12,892 bases of DNA. It comes from CAVQGF01 sp045807945. GTDB lineage: Bacteria > Acidobacteriota > Terriglobia > Terriglobales > Acidobacteriaceae. The stretch lies in assembly GCA_045807945.1 (NCBI GenBank), contig JBJMGI010000019.1:1-12892 (forward strand). Direction: 5' to 3'. Below, piece by piece: positions 5,949-12,892 of the stretch. The translations under genes were made by a program, and so were the position numbers. The notes beneath the pieces are model-generated. The model was not told the origin of the DNA. It did not search any database and saw only the letters and a program-made list of their open reading frames with translations. Within the stretch, counting starts at the first letter, position 1; each line of letters begins with the position of its first letter.

Positions 5949-7859
5949 TTATTTCGCCGGTGCTGCGGCCGCTGCGGTGGCGTGCGGACGCAGGATGTCC
6001 GACAGCAGGTCAGGCTTGGTTTCGTCGCGAACCAGGTGTGGATACTTCAAGCCTTCGTGGTAATCCACTTTGTAGCTCTTGTAGTAGTCGCCGTTCTGGA
6101 TCAGCAGCTCGATGGGTTCATTCGTCCCTTTTGCAGCGGTAATGGCGGCTCGAAGTCCGTCACCGGAATATTCCTTTCCATTCACGGCGACGACGGTCAT
6201 CCCGGGAGCGATGCCGGCATTTTCGAGCGCCATTCCCTTAACAGAATCGCTGATCCGGCCTTTGGAATCGAGGTCGGCGCCGATCGAATACCACTCGACG
6301 GTGTTCTTGCGATCGCGCTCGCGTGCCTTCAGAAAATCAGATTCCTGATCGGTGTACACGAGCTTCCATCCGCTGTTCTCGACGCCACCGAGAGGGGCGC
6401 GTTCGCCGGTCCGGTCGAGCCGAGTGCGAAGGAAGGTGCGCCAATCGTAAGGCGTGACCTGGTTGAGACCGCTAACAATATCCTCAAAGGTGTAAGGCAC
6501 AACCGCGGGCGCGCCACTCTTGCCACCGAGGAACAACTTGGCAAAGTCGTCGAGCGACTTCGTACCATTCGACTGCTTGCGGATGACGGTGTCCGCTTCG
6601 AGCCATACGAGGATCATCTCGTCGTAGTAATCAGTGCTACGGCGCCAGGAAGTCCAAGCGTGGGCAGCTCCATAGAGTATCTGTGCGGCGGTTGCGGTGT
6701 CTTGCAGCGGACGCCAGGTGCGGCCCGGCCAGTGATCGAGATAGGCGGCGACGTTCGCAATCTCATCGCGCGATTGCTCTTGCGTGAATTCGCCGCTGCG
6801 CGCCGTGAGGATCGTCCCAAGATACTGCGTCATACCTTCGTAAACCCAGAGCAGTTCACCGATCATGGGCTTCTGGTAATCCGGTGTTGCGAGGCCCGCA
6901 GGACGGCGGTACTTGCCGTTCCAGGAGTGCGTCATCTCATGCGGCAGCAGGCCCCCATGCGAGAGCATCGCGTCGGCGTCGGTGATCCCGTTCTCTGCAA
7001 TGCGATCGTCACTCGACTGATGGTGCTCGAGCCCGAAGTGTGCAGTGTGATCGCTGAGCGTAAGGAGGAAATCGTAGTGGTTGTAATGACGTGCGCCGTA
7101 GAGCACACCCGTCTCGGTGACCAGGTTCTTGAAATGCTGGATCGTTTCGGGCTTGGCGTCGAGCGCCGCAGCGGAGTCGGCCGCGACGTTAAGGGTGTGC
7201 TTCCGGTCTCCATCGAGATCGAACTTCCTGAAGAATTGTCCGGTGAGGACGGGCGAATCGATCAGCGTGGTCAGCGAGACCGGCTGGAACTGGAGCATCT
7301 CGCCGGTGCCGCCGCCCTCAAGTGCTGTGCCATATTGCCAGCCCGCTGGCAGCTTCAGGCTGGGAGTAACGGTGATCTGGTCGCTGGTCCAGCCCTTTGG
7401 ATAGAGCAGGACCGTGTTCCAGCTAACGAGTGTGAGCTTTTCCGTAGCGGATGCACCGGCTGAGAAATTACCTTCGGTCGGGGAAAGAAAATCGAGCGAG
7501 ACGTCGAGCGAAGTAGCGCCCTGGGGCACGTCTACCAGGATTGAATACATCTCGACTGGGTCGCGGCGCCAAGTGAGTTCCTTACCACCTGCCGAAAACT
7601 TCAGGCCGGCAAGGTCGGCGATGGGGCCAGTGGGGCCGTGCTCACCGGGGATCCACTCGGGATAGTAGAGAGTATTTGTACCGGCGGTGACCGGAATCGT
7701 GAGCTTGGCGTGGAAGATCTTGCGCGGGGCTTCGGTCGCGTCCACGGCAACGGTCATTTTCGGTGGTGCCGGTTTAAGTGCGGTTTTCTGCGCGCTGGAA
7801 AAACAGGAAAGCAGGACGAGGAAAGTAGCAAGGGCAAAGGAAGCCCGGTGACATCGCAT
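5949..7859 (-). CDS. Exported M61-family metallopeptidase with PDZ-like domain
   Basis: M61 enzymes are zinc aminopeptidases; the type member prefers N-terminal Gly or Ala. The 636-residue product starts with a signal peptide (hydrophobic FALATFLVLLSCFSSA, cleavage probably before QK near residue 23), so it acts outside the cytoplasm. A beta-rich N-terminal domain follows (about 35-225), including the YYPEWIPGEHGPTGPI segment. The catalytic domain has HEMTH at 307-311, fitting the HExxH zinc motif, followed by SWN and then E341 in WVYEGMTQY as the likely third ligand. The C-terminal part (about 525-600) resembles a PDZ domain (GIAPGMTVVAVNGKE). The tail ends in an Ala-rich stretch. The ATG at 7859 is preceded by AGGAG 8 nt away. 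The frame stays open upstream to 8258, but that stretch is antisense to tmk and is not coding. The gene is divergent from tmk and converges on the deacetylase gene. Confidence 0.93.
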   Translation of the reverse strand: MRCHRASFALATFLVLLSCFSSAQKTALKPAPPKMTVAVDATEAPRKIFHAKLTIPVTAGTNTLYYPEWIPGEHGPTGPIADLAGLKFSAGGKELTWRRDPVEMYSILVDVPQGATSLDVSLDFLSPTEGNFSAGASATEKLTLVSWNTVLLYPKGWTSDQITVTPSLKLPAGWQYGTALEGGGTGEMLQFQPVSLTTLIDSPVLTGQFFRKFDLDGDRKHTLNVAADSAAALDAKPETIQHFKNLVTETGVLYGARHYNHYDFLLTLSDHTAHFGLEHHQSSDDRIAENGITDADAMLSHGGLLPHEMTHSWNGKYRRPAGLATPDYQKPMIGELLWVYEGMTQYLGTILTARSGEFTQEQSRDEIANVAAYLDHWPGRTWRPLQDTATAAQILYGAAHAWTSWRRSTDYYDEMILVWLEADTVIRKQSNGTKSLDDFAKLFLGGKSGAPAVVPYTFEDIVSGLNQVTPYDWRTFLRTRLDRTGERAPLGGVENSGWKLVYTDQESDFLKARERDRKNTVEWYSIGADLDSKGRISDSVKGMALENAGIAPGMTVVAVNGKEYSGDGLRAAITAAKGTNEPIELLIQNGDYYKSYKVDYHEGLKYPHLVRDETKPDLLSDILRPHATAAAAAPAK

Positions 7860-7867
7860 TGATCTTT

Positions 7868-7872
7868 CTCCT
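7868..7872 (-). promoter_or_regulatory. Shine-Dalgarno site of the M61 peptidase gene
   Basis: On the minus strand AGGAG (the start of AGGAGAAAG) lies 8 nt upstream of the ATG at 7859-7857. This selects the ATG that opens a proper signal peptide, and rules against the long in-frame extension overlapping tmk. Confidence 0.75.
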
Positions 7873-7895
7873 GGGGGTGGCGGTATCAGAATCGC

Positions 7896-7922
7896 GTAAA
7901 CAACGAGAAACGCGGAGTTTAC
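7896..7922. promoter_or_regulatory. Candidate operator: GTAAAC inverted repeat in a divergent promoter region
   Basis: GTAAAC (7896-7901) and its reverse complement GTTTAC (7917-7922) are separated by 15 nt, so the half-sites repeat every 21 bp, about two DNA helical turns. The repeat sits in the 91-bp gap between the divergent M61 peptidase gene and tmk, where a dimeric regulator could affect both. The arms are only six bases long, so chance is possible. No regulator gene is adjacent. Confidence 0.3.
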
Positions 7923-7950
7923 CACACGGAGCGCGCTGCGCCCGAGTGTT

Positions 7951-8649
7951 ATGATTTTCGGCGTGAGCCGGGGCGTCTTCATCACATTCGAAGGATTGGA
8001 CGGCTGCGGCAAGAGCACGCAGATGGAAAAGCTCGCCGTGGCTCTTCGCGCCGAAGGGCACGACGTGGTCACGACGCGCGAGCCGGGTGGAACTCCAACA
8101 GGCGAAAAGATACGGTCCGTGCTGCTCGATTCGGGGACGCGCCAGCTATCCCCTTTCGCCGAACTGGCGCTGATGTTCGCGGCGCGGGCGCAACATATAG
8201 AAGAAGTCATTTTACCGGCGATGGAAGCAGGCAAGGTGGTTTTGAGCGACCGCTTCACCGATTCTTCCGAGGCTTATCAGGGTGGCGGGCGGCAGCTAGG
8301 CAGCGACGCTGTGCTTGCGCTCCATGAGCTGCTCTGCGGCGGTCTGCAGCCGGATATGACGATTCTGATGGATTCTGACGTGGCGGCGAGTGTGGCGCGT
8401 GCGAGGCGACGAAATCTGGCGGCAAGCGCGAATGGTCAGGACGAAAACCGCTTTGAGCGCGAAAGCAGCGCGTTCTTCGGTCGAGTGCACGCGGCTTATC
8501 ACGCGATCGCGAAGCGAGAGCCGGAGCGTGTGTTTACGGTAAACGCGCGGCGACAGATCGCGCAGGTGCATGCGGAGATCTTGAGCGCAGTAAAGGGACA
8601 TCTCTCGAAGCGGGTTGCGGGCGCGAAGAAATCTCCAGCAAAGGCGTGA
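7951..8649 (+). CDS. tmk: Thymidylate kinase (dTMP kinase)
   Basis: The enzyme phosphorylates dTMP to dTDP with ATP, an essential step toward dTTP, in the cytoplasm. The 232-residue product shows the P-loop FEGLDGCGKST (GxxxxGKS at 15-22), the TTREPGGTPTGE segment at 41-52, the DR motif D100-R101 in LSDRFTDSSEAYQGGGR, and an Arg-rich lid region (about 150-170, ARARRRN to ENRFERES) as in E. coli-type TMP kinases. It is slightly longer than usual because of a basic C-terminal tail (KRVAGAKKSPAKA). The ATG at 7951 is used here; a GTG at 7963 would give MSRGVFITFEG, which fits the family's usual N-terminus at least as well, and neither has a clear Shine-Dalgarno site. The stop overlaps the holB start (GTGA), so the two genes form one unit. 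Confidence 0.96.
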   Translation: MIFGVSRGVFITFEGLDGCGKSTQMEKLAVALRAEGHDVVTTREPGGTPTGEKIRSVLLDSGTRQLSPFAELALMFAARAQHIEEVILPAMEAGKVVLSDRFTDSSEAYQGGGRQLGSDAVLALHELLCGGLQPDMTILMDSDVAASVARARRRNLAASANGQDENRFERESSAFFGRVHAAYHAIAKREPERVFTVNARRQIAQVHAEILSAVKGHLSKRVAGAKKSPAKA

Positions 8650-9746
8650 GTGTGGGTTTCAGCGAATTCAAAGGCAACAAAGAGACCGTCACGCGCATGC
8701 GGGAGATGCTGCAGCGCGACCGATTTCCCCATGCTGTGATCCTCAGCGGGCCCGCAGGATCGGGCAAGTACACGCTGACGCAAATGCTCGCGAAGACGAT
8801 GAACTGCCTGGATCCGAGAGTGAGCGACGGCCTTCCCGATTATTGTGGCGTTTGCGCCAACTGCACACGGATCGCAGAAGCAGACGACCTTGAGGCGCGT
8901 TGTGCGGAAGCCGATGAAGCACGCGAGAACCTGCGCGAGACCGACAAAAAAGAAACGCGGCTCTTCATACAGACTCACGCCGATGTGCTGGTGATCCCAC
9001 CCGACCCTCCGCAGTTGATGATCAAGGTGGACCAAGTGCGGCGCGTGACCGAGACGATCTACTACCGTCCGGGCGAGGCGCGAAGGCGCGTCTACATCTT
9101 CACTAGCTCGGCGTTCATGAAAGAAGCGGCGAACGCGCTGCTGAAGGTGCTGGAAGAGCCACCCGAGTTCGCGACCATCTTCTTACTCACGTCCAATGCG
9201 GGCGAGCTGCTGCCGACAATACGGTCGCGAGCGATCACTTTCCGCCTTGCTCCTTTGCCGGCGAAAGAAGTTGAGAGCTATCTTGCAGACGAGAGGCGGG
9301 AGCTTGCTCCGCAACAGCGTGCGTTGGTCGCGAGGTTGTCGGGCGGGGCGTTGGGACGGGCCAAAACCTTCAATCTTGCCGGGTACATACAGGCGCGCAT
9401 GGATGCTCTTACGGTGTTGCGCTCAGCGATTGGAGCGGAAGACCACTCTTCCCTATTCCGAATCACAGAAACGTACCGCGCAGGCGCGGAGGGGCGAACC
9501 AAGACTGACCTCCTAGTGAGAACTTTATATGGTTTGCTCGAGGATTTGACGTTCTTTAGCTCCGGCACGCCTGACCTGGCTTCCAACACCGACATCGCGC
9601 CGGATTTGAAGCGGCTGGCGGAGCAAGTGAGCTTTGAGTGGATCGACGCAGCGGCGCGGCAACTTGCCGGGTTTGAATCGGGGATGCGGCGGAATCTGCT
9701 GCGGTCGCTGGCGCTTGATTCGATGGTGGTGGGGCTAGAGCGGTAG
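8646..9746 (+). CDS. holB: DNA polymerase III subunit delta' (clamp loader)
   Basis: Delta' is the stator subunit of the replicative clamp loader, which opens the beta sliding clamp with delta and DnaX. The 366-residue protein has the AAA+ fold: PHAVILSGPAGSGKYT at 28-43; a zinc-binding set with C54 and CGVCANC (C67, C70, C73); IKVDQVRRV near 126-134; SSAFMKEAANALLKVLEEPPE near 154-174; and LLTSN then TIRSR near 180-195, where R195 matches the arginine finger. The Walker A motif ends GKY rather than GK[ST], in line with delta' usually not hydrolysing ATP. The finger motif reads SRA instead of SRC. The GTG at 8646 overlaps the tmk stop (GTGA). A second GTG at 8652 has AAGG 7 nt upstream and gives MGFSEFKGN, so it may be the true start. 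tmk-holB adjacency is common in bacteria. Confidence 0.94.
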   Translation: MSVGFSEFKGNKETVTRMREMLQRDRFPHAVILSGPAGSGKYTLTQMLAKTMNCLDPRVSDGLPDYCGVCANCTRIAEADDLEARCAEADEARENLRETDKKETRLFIQTHADVLVIPPDPPQLMIKVDQVRRVTETIYYRPGEARRRVYIFTSSAFMKEAANALLKVLEEPPEFATIFLLTSNAGELLPTIRSRAITFRLAPLPAKEVESYLADERRELAPQQRALVARLSGGALGRAKTFNLAGYIQARMDALTVLRSAIGAEDHSSLFRITETYRAGAEGRTKTDLLVRTLYGLLEDLTFFSSGTPDLASNTDIAPDLKRLAEQVSFEWIDAAARQLAGFESGMRRNLLRSLALDSMVVGLER

Positions 9747-9749
9747 GCA

Positions 9750-9770
9750 GCGCGGGCGAGACGCCCGCGC
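9750..9770. repeat. GC-rich REP-like hairpin downstream of holB
   Basis: GCGCGGGCG (9750-9758) pairs perfectly with CGCCCGCGC (9762-9770) around the 3-nt loop AGA, starting 3 bp after the holB stop. No T-run follows, so it is unlikely to terminate transcription by itself; the true terminator lies 30 bp further on. I recall 'GGCGAGACGCCCGCG' strings as frequent intergenic elements in Acidobacteria and other GC-rich soil bacteria. Copy number must be checked in the whole genome. Confidence 0.6.
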
Positions 9771-9800
9771 CCACACAAATCACTACTTACAACTCCAAAG

Positions 9801-9828
9801 AAAAAGCCCTCCGAATGGAGGGCTTTTT
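9801..9828. terminator. Bidirectional intrinsic terminator between holB and the TonB receptor gene
   Basis: AAAAAGCCCTCC (9801-9812) and GGAGGGCTTTTT (9817-9828) form a perfect 12-bp stem with loop GAAT. Each strand ends in five Ts directly after the GC-rich stem. It lies 54 bp after the holB stop and 15 bp after the convergent receptor gene's stop, so it can end both transcripts. Confidence 0.93.
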
Positions 9829-9843
9829 AGGTTCGTATTTCAG

Positions 9844-12800
9844 TTAGAAGCTGAAGCGGACAGCGAATTGAATCTGGCGAGGATCGTGTGCCGACTTGAT
9901 CTTGCCAAAGTTGGGATTAAGCGAGAACCCATCCGTGCTCATCGCACTGATCGGGTTGTAGAAGTTGGAGCGATCGAAGAGGTTATAGAACTCCGAACGG
10001 AAGGTCAGCATACGACCCTCGCCGAAGACCTGGAACCCTTTCTGAATCGCAAAGTTCATGTTGTTGTAGTCGGGGCCATGGAAGGCATTCCGCTTCGAGC
10101 TGCCGGTACAGGCGGTCGTCGGGGTCGGCCGAAGCACGGAGACATCGGGTGAGAACGTAGCCGGATTGCAATTGTTGCTGGCCAGACTCAGGTTCGAGGT
10201 GGAGATAGCACCACCTGGGTTGTTGTAGTCGGTGGTGATGTTGCCGGACTGGTTAACGCGCTGGTAGACCTCACCATAGATGGGGCCACCGAAGATCGTA
10301 TATGGCTGCCCGGTCTGATAGGTGTAAATCCCACTCAACGTCCAGTGATTGAGCATCATTCTTTTCTTCGAGAACGGCAGATCCCATGTGTAATCCATCA
10401 CGATCTTGTGGTGGCTGTCGTAATCGGAATTGCCACGTTCAGTGTTCAGGTAATTGATTGGGTCTTGCGGGAACAGGTACCGACTGGTAATAGCCGACCC
10501 GGCGCCCGTTGTGGTCAGTGCGCCTGAGGCGAAGCTCAAATCAGGTGATGCCAGTGGGAAGGTGCCGCATCCTATGTTCAATACCAAGCAGTAGGGTACG
10601 AGGTTTCCCGTGCCGACATACTGCGGACCGAGTGCAAAGTTCATTAGCGTAAAGGGCAGGTTCGGTAAGAGCGCACCAGGCGTATTGTCGGTCGCAAGTG
10701 AATAGTTGTATGTCACGTTCATGCGCAGTCCCCGCACTTCCGCCAAGCGGACGCGCGCCAGTAACGAATCGTAGCTGGAATCGCCACGATTGCTGACCGT
10801 CAGTGCCGGCGACTTCGCAAGGTTATCGCCCTGGAAAGAGTTGGGCGAGTAGTTGTTCAGGAAGTTAGCATTGTGAACCACCGGTAGAAGATAGCCGTGG
10901 GTCCCGACGTAACCGAACTCAAACGCTACTTTGCTGCCGACTTCCTGCTGAATGCTAGCGCTGGTCTGAATCGTGTAGGGCGTGTCGGTGTGCCGGGTAT
11001 CGAATGCATAAAGCACGAACGGCTGAACCGTGCTCTGGTCCCCTTGTGTTGCATTCGCAGTAATTACCGCGGGATTGACGCTGGTGTTGCCGTAGCCACC
11101 CGCGCCGAAGAGCTCGTTGCGGCCCAGAATGAATTGCGGATTGTCGGGATCGAGGGCCGTCGGGCGGTTGAACATCAGCTGCGCCAGGTTATTGACTGGC
11201 GTCTGGTCATAGAACATGCCCGTGGCCCCGCGGATGATCGTCTTGCCCGTGCCGAACACGTCCCACGAAATGCCAAAGCGCGGGGCGAAATTGTTCTTAT
11301 CGGAGTGCATCAACTTCGCCGAACCGTTCGTACTGGAACCGCAGTTCCAGGTCTCGGTAAAACTGATCGACTGCGGAAGGCTGCCCCACACTACGTTGCC
11401 ACCATTGGCGCAGACATTCCCGTACTGATCGAATGTTGTTGCCCCACCCTCCTGCACGAGACCATTCGCTTGCGGGTCGAAGTTCCACAGTTGTTTGTGT
11501 TGTTCTCCGGGAACCGAGAAGTACTCCCAGCGTAGACCGAGGTTCAACGTCACGCGGGGATGGATACGCCAGGTGTCCTGCGCGTAAACGCCCGTAGCAT
11601 AATGTCCGAGATCAGCCTTGTACGGCGAAGCCCATTTCGACGCAAAGTCGAAGGAGGGAGCTGTAAAAGCATTCGCAGCGCTTTGGCTGTCGCTGGTGAA
11701 TTCGCCCATATCAGAGGAGTAAACCAAGCCTCGAGAATAGGCTGAGTTGGAGAAAACGTCATCAAGGTGCCGATACTCAGCACCAAATTTGAAGCTGTGA
11801 CGGCCTTTCGTCCACGAAAGGCTGTCAGAACCTAGCCAAGTAGTATCGCGGACTGAGCTCGGTGCCGTAGCAGGCGCGCCCAGACGCGCGTATGGGAACA
11901 GGTAAGCAAGCGTCGGAGCCATTGGGTCCACACCAGCCCAGCTGCCATAGGCGCCACCGACGCCAGGCTCTGCGCCGCTGTATTGCGCATCGATGCCGGT
12001 GAGCTGCGTGGTCATCATCTCCGAATACGGCATGCCGATCGAAGTCGCGTCAAAATGTTGATCCTGCGGTCTCTCGGTGACGTCGAACCGCGTGAAGGCG
12101 ACGCGCGCCTCGTTGATCAGCGCATTGCTGAAACTGTGAGTCATGCTGACAGTGGCGTTATGGTTCAACGCATTGCGATCCGCACCGTTGCCTGGATACT
12201 GCGACTGCTTTGGCAATGTGTCGTCGTGCAGTTGATCTAGCGTTTGGATGGCGTAGCGAACGTTCCAACTCGTCTTATCCGTCTGGATCATGTCCGTGCG
12301 CAGCAGGAAGTTATGGACGTTCGTGTAATTCGGGGCCGTGCCTTGGTAAAACTCGAGCACTCCCGGCACCCCAACCACATTCGACTGAGGGAACAACCCA
12401 AGGATGTTCTGACCGAGGACGTAATTCGGATCGGTATTAGCAAAGTTAAAGGTGCCGGTGCCGTAAGGATCGTATGTGCGATCGAAAGAGGTGGGAACAC
12501 GCTCAAAAATCTGATTAGGATTGTCGATCAGCGTGCCTTCATAGCTACCGAAATAGAACCATTTGTCTTTCTTCAGCGCTCCACCGGCATTTATGCCGAA
12601 CTGCTTGGAGTTCCACGGCTGGTTGCGATGGTCGCGGCCGGCCAGTACAGCGTTCGGGTCAAAGAACGTGTTGGCGCCAGTACCGCAGGCTCCGGTAGTC
12701 GCGCTCCCGATCTGGTCCGTGCAGAAACCGTTGTTGGCCGCACTATTAACATAATCGTTGTAGCGAAGAGGAAAGGCAGTGAGGTTCGTGGGGTCCGCGA

Positions 12801-12892
12801 CCGGCGCGCCCGCATAGGCCGCCGCAGCATCAAAGCCGCTGCCGCCGTATACCGAAACAGGACTTCCAGCGTTCAATGCGTCGCTGCCAAAA
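9844..12892 (-). CDS. TonB-dependent receptor, Oar-like (N-terminus outside window)
   Basis: This is an outer-membrane beta-barrel receptor of the Oar-like group, which imports a ligand with energy from TonB; many have an N-terminal carboxypeptidase-regulatory-like domain. About 1015 residues are visible and the frame is open to the right edge, so the signal peptide, that domain and part of the plug lie outside. The visible part begins FGSDALNAG. It includes SKQFGINAGGALKKDKWFYFGSYEG, the conserved plug/barrel boundary, then many amphipathic beta strands. It ends with FRSEFYNLFDRSNFYNP and DPRQIQFAVRFSF, finishing in Phe as outer-membrane barrels do. Eight cysteines occur in four close pairs, probably in extracellular loops. 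A TTG at 12876 could be read as a start, but the protein is clearly mid-domain there. The ligand is unknown; acidobacterial members are often linked to plant-polymer or oligosaccharide use, which is only a family-level hint. Confidence 0.93.
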   Translation of the reverse strand, partial: FGSDALNAGSPVSVYGGSGFDAAAAYAGAPVADPTNLTAFPLRYNDYVNSAANNGFCTDQIGSATTGACGTGANTFFDPNAVLAGRDHRNQPWNSKQFGINAGGALKKDKWFYFGSYEGTLIDNPNQIFERVPTSFDRTYDPYGTGTFNFANTDPNYVLGQNILGLFPQSNVVGVPGVLEFYQGTAPNYTNVHNFLLRTDMIQTDKTSWNVRYAIQTLDQLHDDTLPKQSQYPGNGADRNALNHNATVSMTHSFSNALINEARVAFTRFDVTERPQDQHFDATSIGMPYSEMMTTQLTGIDAQYSGAEPGVGGAYGSWAGVDPMAPTLAYLFPYARLGAPATAPSSVRDTTWLGSDSLSWTKGRHSFKFGAEYRHLDDVFSNSAYSRGLVYSSDMGEFTSDSQSAANAFTAPSFDFASKWASPYKADLGHYATGVYAQDTWRIHPRVTLNLGLRWEYFSVPGEQHKQLWNFDPQANGLVQEGGATTFDQYGNVCANGGNVVWGSLPQSISFTETWNCGSSTNGSAKLMHSDKNNFAPRFGISWDVFGTGKTIIRGATGMFYDQTPVNNLAQLMFNRPTALDPDNPQFILGRNELFGAGGYGNTSVNPAVITANATQGDQSTVQPFVLYAFDTRHTDTPYTIQTSASIQQEVGSKVAFEFGYVGTHGYLLPVVHNANFLNNYSPNSFQGDNLAKSPALTVSNRGDSSYDSLLARVRLAEVRGLRMNVTYNYSLATDNTPGALLPNLPFTLMNFALGPQYVGTGNLVPYCLVLNIGCGTFPLASPDLSFASGALTTTGAGSAITSRYLFPQDPINYLNTERGNSDYDSHHKIVMDYTWDLPFSKKRMMLNHWTLSGIYTYQTGQPYTIFGGPIYGEVYQRVNQSGNITTDYNNPGGAISTSNLSLASNNCNPATFSPDVSVLRPTPTTACTGSSKRNAFHGPDYNNMNFAIQKGFQVFGEGRMLTFRSEFYNLFDRSNFYNPISAMSTDGFSLNPNFGKIKSAHDPRQIQFAVRFSF

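Noticed and set aside
5931..7463. A 510-codon open frame on the + strand antisense to the M61 peptidase gene
   Set aside because: The minus strand here encodes a clear HExxH metallopeptidase with signal peptide and PDZ-like domain. The + frame has no recognisable motif and reflects the high GC content.
7860..8258. In-frame N-terminal extension of the M61 peptidase
   Set aside because: It is antisense to tmk, and a signal peptide with a good Shine-Dalgarno site begins at 7859.
10897..11535. A 212-codon + strand open frame within the receptor gene
   Set aside because: Antisense shadow of a well-supported TonB-dependent receptor; no motif.
1..12892. Search for CRISPR arrays, tRNA genes, IS elements, toxin-antitoxin pairs and defence genes
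   Set aside because: No regularly spaced repeats, cloverleaf sequences, transposase motifs or paired small genes were seen; most of the window is housekeeping and envelope genes.

Overview
The window looks like a piece of a GC-rich Acidobacteria chromosome, probably Terriglobia. The main taxonomic clue is the large Oar-type TonB-dependent receptor at the right end. Supporting clues are the HEAT/PilZ protein with its 'LLKYVRLYGFEH' N-terminus and GC-rich hairpins of a kind I recall from intergenic DNA in this phylum. This assignment is by recognition and was not computed. Most of the window is housekeeping. I found no phage, IS element, CRISPR array, tRNA or rRNA.

Layout. (1) 1-685: the 3' end of trmD and complete rplS on the + strand, the usual tail of the ribosomal protein/tRNA-methylation operon, closed by a strong bidirectional terminator. 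(2) 718-3417, minus strand: a large, probably cytoplasmic protein with an N-terminal helical domain, Ala/Gly linker, coiled coil, HEAT-like repeats and a C-terminal PilZ-like domain; this is the least characterised large gene here. (3) 3418-3684: a 267-bp intergenic region with an AT-richer patch and short CACGAA-type repeats. (4) 3685-4440: rnhB (+), which ends 4 bp from the convergent gene 4445-5071 (-) for a small exported protein of unknown function. (5) 5142-5909: a PIG-L/LmbE-type deacetylase (+), divergent from the exported protein. (6) 5949-7859, minus strand: an exported M61-family metallopeptidase with a C-terminal PDZ-like domain; a perfect 11-bp hairpin separates it from the deacetylase. 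(7) 7951-9746: tmk and holB (+), overlapping and probably translationally coupled. (8) 9844-12892, minus strand: the C-terminal ~1015 residues of the TonB-dependent receptor, whose start lies beyond the right edge.

How the genes work together. trmD/rplS serve translation, rnhB serves genome maintenance, and tmk/holB serve dTTP supply and the replication clamp loader. The exported protein, M61 peptidase and TonB receptor are envelope or secreted functions. Gene pairs are mostly convergent or divergent, so each transcription unit is short. The terminators at 651-685 and 9801-9828 each serve two convergent genes. I see no clear undescribed multi-gene system. The best leads are the HEAT/PilZ protein with an altered c-di-GMP motif, the two REP-like hairpins, the inverted repeat between the M61 gene and tmk, and the cysteine-paired insertion in the receptor.
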